A DNA stretch of 64,000 bases, from assembly GCA_030750975.1 (NCBI GenBank), contig JASMHC010000009.1, positions 1-64,000 on the forward strand, written 5' to 3'. The stretch is from Paracoccaceae bacterium (lineage in GTDB: Bacteria; Pseudomonadota; Alphaproteobacteria; Rhodobacterales; Rhodobacteraceae). The stretch's first letter is position 1; each line of letters starts with the position of its first letter. Of this stretch, positions 62,680 to 64,000 are shown piece by piece. The notes below the pieces were generated by a model. The model was given only the letters and a program-made list of their open reading frames with translations. It was not told the origin of the DNA and did no database searches. Made by a program: the position numbers and the translations under genes.

Positions 62680-63798
62680 TCAGCCCTCGATGGATATCGG
62701 TAGATCTAAACCGTGATCGCGCAAGAGGCGGGTGCGGCGAGCGTTCTTGAGGTCGTGGGCGACCATTTCGGCGCACATCTCTTGAACGGTGATCTCGGGC
62801 GTCCAGCCGAGCTTGGCCTTGGCCTTGGAAGGATCGCCGAGCAGGGTTTCGACCTCGGCGGGGCGGAAATAGCGCTGGTCGATTCGAACGATCACGTCGC
62901 CGACCGAAAGCGCCGGAGCCGCATCGCCGTCAATCGCGACGACAATGCCGACCTCGTCCAGCCCCTTGCCCTCAAAACGTATCGTGATGCCCAACTCGGC
63001 GGCAGACCATTCGATGAACTGACGCACGGAGTATTGCACGCCGGTGGCGATGATATAATCCTCGGGTGTGTCCTGCTGCAGCATCATCCACTGCATGCGG
63101 ACATAGTCCTTGGCGTGTCCCCAATCCCGCAGAGCGTCGATGTTGCCCATGTAGAGACAAGGCTCGAGCCCTTGGGCGATATTGGCGAGACCACGGGTGA
63201 TTTTGCGGGTCACAAAGGTCTCGCCCCGGCGCGGGCTTTCGTGGTTAAAGAGGATGCCATTGCAGGCATAGATGCCATAAGCCTCACGATAGTTCACCGT
63301 GATCCAGTAGGCATACATCTTGGCCACCGCATAGGGGCTGCGCGGGTGGAACGGCGTCGTCTCGGTCTGGGGAATTTCCTGCACGAGGCCGTAAAGTTCC
63401 GAAGTAGAGGCCTGATAGAAGCGGGTCTTCTTCTCGAGCCCTAGGAAGCGGATCGCCTCGAGAAGTCGCAGCGTACCGGTGGCGTCGACATCGGCGGTGT
63501 ATTCGGGAGCCTCGAAACTGACAGCGACGTGCGATTGCGCGCCAAGGTTGTAAATCTCATCGGGCTCAACTTCGCGGATTATTCGGGTAAGGTTGGAGGT
63601 GTCCGTCAGATCTCCGTAATGAAGCTTCATCATCACATTCGATTGATGCGGGTCTTCGTAAATATGATCGATCCGTTGCGTGTTGAACGACGAAGCGCGG
63701 CGCTTGATGCCATGCACTTCATAGCCCTTCTCAAGCAGAAACTCGGTGAGATAGGAGCCGTCCTGGCCAGTGACGCCGGTGATGAGTGCTTTTTTCAT
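62680..63798 (-). CDS. gmd: GDP-mannose 4,6-dehydratase
   Basis: A 372-residue SDR dehydratase. The N-terminal [69 protein letters not shown] (Tyr/Lys catalytic pair) and [23 protein letters not shown] are diagnostic. It makes GDP-4-keto-6-deoxymannose. Its ATG follows directly after the TAA of an upstream gene, so it is inside a longer operon. Confidence 0.97.
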   Translation of the reverse strand: MKKALITGVTGQDGSYLTEFLLEKGYEVHGIKRRASSFNTQRIDHIYEDPHQSNVMMKLHYGDLTDTSNLTRIIREVEPDEIYNLGAQSHVAVSFEAPEYTADVDATGTLRLLEAIRFLGLEKKTRFYQASTSELYGLVQEIPQTETTPFHPRSPYAVAKMYAYWITVNYREAYGIYACNGILFNHESPRRGETFVTRKITRGLANIAQGLEPCLYMGNIDALRDWGHAKDYVRMQWMMLQQDTPEDYIIATGVQYSVRQFIEWSAAELGITIRFEGKGLDEVGIVVAIDGDAAPALSVGDVIVRIDQRYFRPAEVETLLGDPSKAKAKLGWTPEITVQEMCAEMVAHDLKNARRTRLLRDHGLDLPISIEG

Positions 63799-64000
63799 TT
63801 ATTTAGACTCCGCTAGTCCTTCTGCAGTCTTGTTAGTAATAACGGAATGATCTTGCGACGATTCCAGAGCTGTTCGTTTCAGGAAAATTATTTTCAGCAG
63901 TAGGTAAACTGGGTACATAGACAAAAAATAGATTACCCCCTCGAACACCCAGCCAAAAAGCTCGTTTCGTACGCCTACAAGGAACCTGGGACCAAAAACA
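63799..64000 (-). CDS. Partial membrane protein upstream of gmd (C-terminal 66+ aa)
   Basis: The minus-strand frame open from the window edge ends at TAA 63799-63801, immediately before the gmd ATG. It reads FLVGVRNELFGWVFEGVIYFLSMYPVYLLLKIIFLK, a hydrophobic span, then a polar tail ending GLAESK. It is likely the end of a polysaccharide-related membrane protein such as a glycosyltransferase, acyltransferase or flippase; this is inferred from context. Confidence 0.6.
   Translation of the reverse strand, partial: VFGPRFLVGVRNELFGWVFEGVIYFLSMYPVYLLLKIIFLKRTALESSQDHSVITNKTAEGLAESK

Overview
The window is the chromosome of an alphaproteobacterium, most likely a Rhodobacteraceae (Roseobacter-type) bacterium. 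The reasons are high GC, the codon style, and families common in that group: DUF2924/serine-recombinase modules, DUF6511, DUF6362, DUF3489 and lambda-type heads joined to P2-type tails. Nearly all of it (about 708-58838) is one apparently intact temperate myophage prophage. On the left it is preceded by a fragment of an IS256-type transposase and a small unknown gene. On the right lies a host GDP-mannose/GDP-L-fucose operon (manB, manC, fcl, gmd, then a partial membrane-protein gene, all on the minus strand).

Layout. 0.7-3.1 kb: integration module on the minus strand (serine recombinase, DUF2924 and two small genes) with a strong inverted repeat in front. 3.2-4.7 kb: S24/CI-type repressor divergent from a rightward early gene. 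4.7-15.4 kb: early operon for recombination and replication, containing a Sak4-like AAA_24 ATPase, an OB-like partner, a Cas4/AddB-like Fe-S PD-(D/E)XK nuclease, a RecD/Dda-like helicase, a Toprim-VapE primase-helicase and a RuvC-like resolvase. An iteron-like array between the last two is a candidate origin. 15.4-24.4 kb: accessory region with three complete toxin-antitoxin modules (AbrB-Doc, VapBC, YefM-YoeB), a ParB-DNA methyltransferase fusion, a VanZ-like protein, a leftward block of small genes and a MraY/WecA-type sugar-phosphate transferase.

24.4-32.9 kb: lambda-like packaging and head genes (TerS, TerL, portal, gpW-like, S49 protease with nested Nu3-like scaffold, decoration protein, capsid), interrupted by three lone antitoxin-like genes. 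32.9-48.1 kb: P2-like contractile tail (V, gp25/W, J, I, DUF4815, sheath, tube, E/E' with a -1 frameshift site, tape measure, U, X, D), with a fourth toxin-antitoxin module (RES-Xre) antisense between J and I. 48.1-50.1 kb: lysis cassette (holin, CHAP endolysin with PG-binding and membrane segments, overlapping Rz/Rz1-like spanins). 50.1-58.8 kb: host-recognition genes, with two paralogous ~820-residue fibres separated by a terminator, Mtd-N-like proteins and a glycine-rich adhesin.

The genes fit one lysogenic myovirus that encodes its own recombination and replication. It also carries an unusual load of antitoxin and toxin genes and a surface-polysaccharide enzyme, and it sits beside a host surface-sugar operon. 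Everything is read from sequence by eye; family names come from recognised motifs, not database searches.
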